Shown here piece after piece: positions 60,569 to 64,000 of a stretch of 64,000 nucleotides of DNA (position 1 is the stretch's first letter; every line of letters begins with the position of its first letter). This stretch comes from Sipunculus nudus (taxonomy: Eukaryota > Annelida > Sipuncula > Golfingiida > Sipunculidae). The notes under the pieces are model-generated. The model searched no databases and had not been told where the DNA came from. It was given only the letters and a program-made list of their open reading frames with translations. The DNA lies in assembly GCA_026874595.1 (NCBI GenBank), contig CM049310.1, positions 46,351,058 through 46,415,057 on the forward strand, given 5' to 3'. The translations under genes and the position numbers were made by a program.

Positions 60569-60570
<2 letters not shown>
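58296..60570. other. gene-poor stretch with poly-G runs
   Basis: No supported gene. Two G homopolymers (59703-59715 and about 59809-59826) lie about 100 bp apart. AT-rich otherwise, with a (TATAA)n-like patch near 60415-60450. Confidence 0.5.

Positions 60571-60616
<46 letters not shown>
60571..60616. repeat. (TA)n microsatellite
   Basis: About 23 TA units immediately left of a palindromic MITE. Confidence 0.93.
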
Positions 60617-60617
<1 letters not shown>

Positions 60618-60636
60618 CTATATATACATATATATA

Positions 60637-60819
60637 GCTAAATTTAAGGCACGTTGGAGCATCGAGTTATCACTACCAAACTGTGCAAAAAGAGAATAGC
60701 AGCAACAATTGGGTCCCCCACAAGCGTCAGTTATCTGATGAGCGCCCGGGTGCAAGGCCGACTACGGCGTGAAAACTCGGGAGTAATAACTCGATGCTCC
60801 AACGTGCTTAAAATTTAGC
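60637..60819. mobile_element. palindromic MITE, 183 bp, TA target
   Basis: Arms of about 38 bp (GCTAAATTTAAGGCACGTTG, GAGCATCGAGTTATCACT) are repeated inverted at the right end with one small indel and one or two mismatches. The flanking dinucleotide is TA on both sides (60635-60636, 60820-60821). No coding capacity. Confidence 0.8.
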
Positions 60820-60878
60820 TAACCTGTTCTACCTCAGCTGTATAAAGCACTATGCTGCAAGCACTGAAACCTACTAAG

Positions 60879-60881
<3 letters not shown>

Positions 60882-60933
<52 letters not shown>
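60882..60933. repeat. (TA)n microsatellite
   Basis: About 26 TA units directly left of the pogo-like MITE. Confidence 0.93.
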
Positions 60934-60937
<4 letters not shown>

Positions 60938-61117
60938 GAAACCTCGTTGTGTCGAACCTGCTTAAGTCGAATACCCCGCTTATGTCGAAGTTTCAGACTT
61001 GACGTTCCGGACAATTTTAATTAAATTATTACCAATTACAACCCGCTTGTATCGAACCTCGGATGTGTCGAAGTTTTCTAAGGGTCCCTTCGACTTCGAC
61101 ACAACGAGGTTTCACTG
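60934..61117. mobile_element. pogo/Tigger-like MITE, 184 bp
   Basis: The termini AAGTGAAACCTCGTTGTGTC and (complement of the right end) CAGTGAAACCTCGTTGTGTC are inverted. They follow the CAGTNNAACCTCG pattern typical of pogo/Tigger ends, with TA on both sides. Internal TCGAACC/TCGAAGTTT words recur. Confidence 0.85.
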
Positions 61118-61134
61118 TATATATATATATATAT

Positions 61135-61180
<46 letters not shown>
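61118..61180. repeat. (TA)n microsatellite
   Basis: Interrupted TA array immediately right of the pogo-like MITE. Confidence 0.92.
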
Positions 61181-61184
<4 letters not shown>

Positions 61185-61485
61185 ACGGAGTTTTGTGCCA
61201 CGTTAGAGTATGCACGTAATTACAGTTATTATCATAGTATATATTACACTTTGTGTAACATTTAAACAAAAATCATGTGTACTTTGCGGTTAAACAAAAT
61301 CAATGAAACAAGAACCACATATTCAGAACGGATGCAAGGCTGACAACATTTGGAACAATATATACCATAAACTTTGTATACAATACAAAAACATTGTAAT
61401 ATATATCGCCACATATAACTCAACGGTTGAAATGAGCGCTGTATAAGTACTTCAGTAGCACTATACATGATTGGAAGTAGTTCGG
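61181..61485. other. innexin copy 4 3' flank
   Basis: Non-coding sequence after the stop of copy 4. No close homology to the 3' flanks of copies 1-3 is seen. Confidence 0.5.
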
Positions 61486-62478
61486 TCAAGGCAAATCGTC
61501 TTCATTCGCGATATTTCGATGCAAGAGAGGTTTCTGGGTAGAATAATTGTCCCACAACTTTGAGATAAGTTCAGCTACCACGATTTCATTAGAGTTCAAA
61601 GCAACAAGTCTTAAAACAAGGACGCCATCTTGTCGTAAATATTCATTCACAAAACGCGCGCATTTCTTCTTGTCCTGAGCCTGTCCTTTTCTCATTTTGT
61701 CCTTGGCGCGCAAATGTCGTCTGACGTAACGTATTTGGTCAGCGCGGAGTGCGCAGTGGAGGATCCATTTAATGATGCCGTAAAGTGACGCGATGGCTAC
61801 AAACACAAACCAAAACCAGATAAAAATATAGATTTTCTCGTTAAAAAGATTAATTGGGAGTACACATTGAACGGTGTGTTGATGATTATTGCCAAGAACC
61901 CGAACTTCAAAATTACACATAGTCACCCTGGGGAACCGTGCGGAAGCAGCGAAATCCTCTCCCTTCAGAAGCGCACGCAGCACCTGAATACCGTAAAGAT
62001 GGTACCCAGTTCCAAGAAATGCGTCTAACACAAATAACTGAGACACCACATTGGCAAAGAAGAGACATTTCGTCATTATGTAAAGACATACTAAATAGTT
62101 GCCATAGCGACGCCCACAAACTAAGCAATAGTGTCGGGATAAATAGTGTTTACATCCAACACAACAGCCGTGACGGTAATCCCGCTGGGCCGCCAGGTAG
62201 CGCTCCATATGCGTTGCCATAAAGCGGATCGTTTTATCCATAGTTTCGGTGTATGCTGTATGTTGAACTGTCATGGCAGACTCCACAATATTGTTTACGT
62301 CAATTCCTGACCGGTTGTTCATGAAACGCCAAACCATACACGGGATATAGAAAAACAGCGCCTGTGTCAGCAGCAACATGGGGACCCACTGGTAATACGT
62401 GATGTAGCTCTCGCGTTCAACGTGGTCAGGTAACTTCTCACGTATGGGCACGTAATACGTGTTTGACACCCAACAAAC
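61486..62478 (-). CDS. innexin, tandem copy 4 (last exon, partial gene)
   Basis: A 993-bp exon of exactly the same length, starting at the same splice phase (acceptor at 62479-62480, first codon Val then CysTrpVal) and ending NEDDLP. YYQW, the extracellular cysteines (TMCNFEVRV and VQCVLPINL), and the membrane segments are present. It differs from copies 1-3 throughout, with extra cysteines in the cytoplasmic loop and TM3 (HGCCVGCKHYL, HYCLVCG, MTKCLFF) and a changed tail (HRNIANEDDLP). No match to the 70-codon first exon is found in the remaining 1.5 kb, so that exon should lie past the right edge or has diverged. The acceptor tract (TTTTAGG) is weaker than in the other copies. Confidence 0.92.
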   Translation of the reverse strand, partial: VCWVSNTYYVPIREKLPDHVERESYITYYQWVPMLLLTQALFFYIPCMVWRFMNNRSGIDVNNIVESAMTVQHTAYTETMDKTIRFMATHMERYLAAQRDYRHGCCVGCKHYLSRHYCLVCGRRYGNYLVCLYIMTKCLFFANVVSQLFVLDAFLGTGYHLYGIQVLRALLKGEDFAASARFPRVTMCNFEVRVLGNNHQHTVQCVLPINLFNEKIYIFIWFWFVFVAIASLYGIIKWILHCALRADQIRYVRRHLRAKDKMRKGQAQDKKKCARFVNEYLRQDGVLVLRLVALNSNEIVVAELISKLWDNYSTQKPLLHRNIANEDDLP

Positions 62479-63158
62479 CTAAAATGGACAAAACATGATG
62501 TATTAAACATGATTCTTTCAAAATTCGACACCACTAAGCTTCAAAATTTACCTTTATTTTTTAAGGCTGAAGCTGTCCGTTTAACCTGTGGTACTTGTGT
62601 GTAACGTACCAATTTTTAATGTCTTTATAATTACATCTTTAAGGCAACAAATCGACGGTTTATCAGCGCCATCAGGGGTCAAAGGAGAGCAAGAATCCAT
62701 GATGGAGACGTTCATTTTATATCTTGATAAAAGGAGCACCACAGTGCAATTTCTAGTTTTGGCATGATGTGTTAGGCCAGTCAATACTTTCATTACCTTT
62801 TAACTGAACTTTTCAATTATTTAACAATTTTGCCTAAAAGCAATTTTAAGATGATAAAATCTAAAGACAAATTAACCAGAATGAAATAAAGCACTTATCT
62901 TGTAAAATAAGCTTTTAATATAATTAGGTTGAAATTGGATAAAGATACTTCATAATTTTTAATAGCCTTCTACCTGTTTTATCTAAAAACTCTCCACATT
63001 CCTCATTTGATTTTTTTTTTTGCAATCTGATCTAACCCCATTATTCAAAATATAAAAATAGGTGTATGTGATAAGAAAATATTTTATATCACGTCTTTGC
63101 TGTGTAACAGGTGCCCTTTTTATTGTGTGCAAAAGTCTTACAGATGTCTTTTTTTGTT
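62479..63158. other. innexin copy 4 intron sequence
   Basis: Presumed intron of copy 4. AT-rich with no recognisable exon or repeat. Confidence 0.5.
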
Positions 63159-63979
63159 GTTGTGTGACACGGGCGTAATTCGTGTTGTGGCTGCCTGGCC
63201 TGGCCGGGTGTTGCACTCTCAGTTTAATCCGTACTGGTTGAACTCTCGTTGTCATGCTAGCTTGGGGCTTTCTCGCCTGGCCGAGCCGGGGCGAGCTCGC
63301 GTGTGAACCCTGACGTGGCGTTTTCTGTTCTAGTATGTTCTTTGAGCGTGTGTACTGTGTATTATGTTAGATTCTTTAGACTGTTCGAGAAGTGGAAAAT
63401 TCTCGGCTTGGGGCGAGAAGTTGTAAAAAGGGGGCTGTGTTTTAGAGCCGGGAGAGAGGTGAGAGAATATTCAAGGGGACACAGACGTGTGTATGTCAGT
63501 TTGTGGGACCTATCCGATTATCCAGTAATTTCAGGGATTCTACTGTTACTAACTCTGTATAATTTAATGCTGCCTGCCTCAAGTTTACTTTCTGGATTGT
63601 TACAAGATATTTGCATTGGACTGTTATTCTCCGAGAGAATTTGTGTGAACTTTTCATCCGGCTTATACATTTTAAAGGATTTATCGCTGTGACAGTGGTA
63701 TCCAGGTACTGTACAATTTGTTTATTCTACTGTGTGATTGTATTGATTTGTTGTTATACTATTATTATACGGTGTAATTGTATTGATTTAGTGTATTGTA
63801 ATGTTAAGGTTGTTTAAGAATAAATTATAGTTATTTGTTAACAAAAAAACACTGACTTTCTTTATTCATTCCCCTAGACATTTCACGCTGCCTGGTGTTG
63901 CAGAATCTGATTTTTTATCGCCTTGACAGACTTTGTGTTCATCACGCATACGTGATCTGTTGATATTAGATTCCGTAAC
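63159..63979 (+). mobile_element. candidate LTR or promoter-like segment
   Basis: A segment starting TGTGACACGGGCG and ending TTCCGTAACA, about 820 bp, GC-richer at its 5' end (CTGGCCTGGCCGGG, GGCCGAGCCGGGGCGAGCTC), with AATAAA near 63818 in its 3' third. TG...CA ends, a GC-rich front and an internal poly(A) signal are what a retrotransposon LTR looks like. No second copy, primer-binding site or target duplication is visible, and the window ends 21 bp later. A frame of 129 codons (63303-63692) inside has no recognisable domain. Confidence 0.35.
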
Positions 63980-64000
63980 AGCTAAATATACAAGGTTCCA

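Noticed and set aside
63303-63692. 129-codon frame with hydrophobic segments
   Set aside because: It has no recognisable domain and lies in a candidate LTR/promoter-like segment; not supported as a gene.

Overview
The window is animal nuclear DNA, AT-rich, with spliced genes, many DNA-transposon remnants, microsatellites and non-LTR retrotransposons. Innexin (gap-junction) genes together with SINE and MITE families of a type common in marine invertebrates point to a protostome, most likely a mollusc and probably a bivalve. The species cannot be named from sequence alone.

Layout. 1-880 is a degenerate ~28-bp minisatellite. 880-9800 is gene-poor and full of short transposons: a hAT element with an 8-bp target duplication at 5236-6106, three fold-back MITEs, and copies of a family with CCTCCGCCA termini. 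9832-10812 is an intact, intronless-coding class A GPCR whose start codon overlaps the stop of a 5-codon upstream ORF. 13312-18752 is a complete PIF/Harbinger transposon (TAA target duplication, terminal inverted repeats). It has an intact DDE transposase on the plus strand and a four-exon Myb/MADF-like partner gene on the minus strand. The partner carries one frameshift and one internal stop, and a SINE sits in its third intron.

22790-62480 is dominated by a tandem array of four innexin genes, all on the minus strand. Copies 1-3 each have a coding first exon of 210 bp and a second exon of 993 bp, predicting 400 residues. Each is preceded by a short untranslated exon, a TATA box and a conserved ~87-bp upstream block. 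Copies 1 and 2 are nearly identical over the coding region and intron but not over the rest of the duplicated unit, which suggests gene conversion. Copy 4 is more diverged and its first exon lies beyond the right edge.

Between copies 1 and 2 lies a decayed LINE (about 29690-33489). Its endonuclease domain is split by a very young 1767-bp miniature LTR element with nearly identical 731-bp LTRs and a 4-bp target duplication. A 445-bp TTAA-type MITE abuts it. Between copies 3 and 4 is a nearly full-length CR1-like LINE (about 49870-55374) with PHD, esterase and zinc-knuckle regions in ORF1 and endonuclease plus reverse transcriptase in ORF2. Only a few frameshifts and one stop break it. The right edge (63160-63979) has a GC-richer, LTR- or promoter-like segment of uncertain nature.

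The cellular genes with support are the four innexins, which should form gap-junction or hemichannel pores, and the GPCR. Everything else recognisable is mobile DNA.
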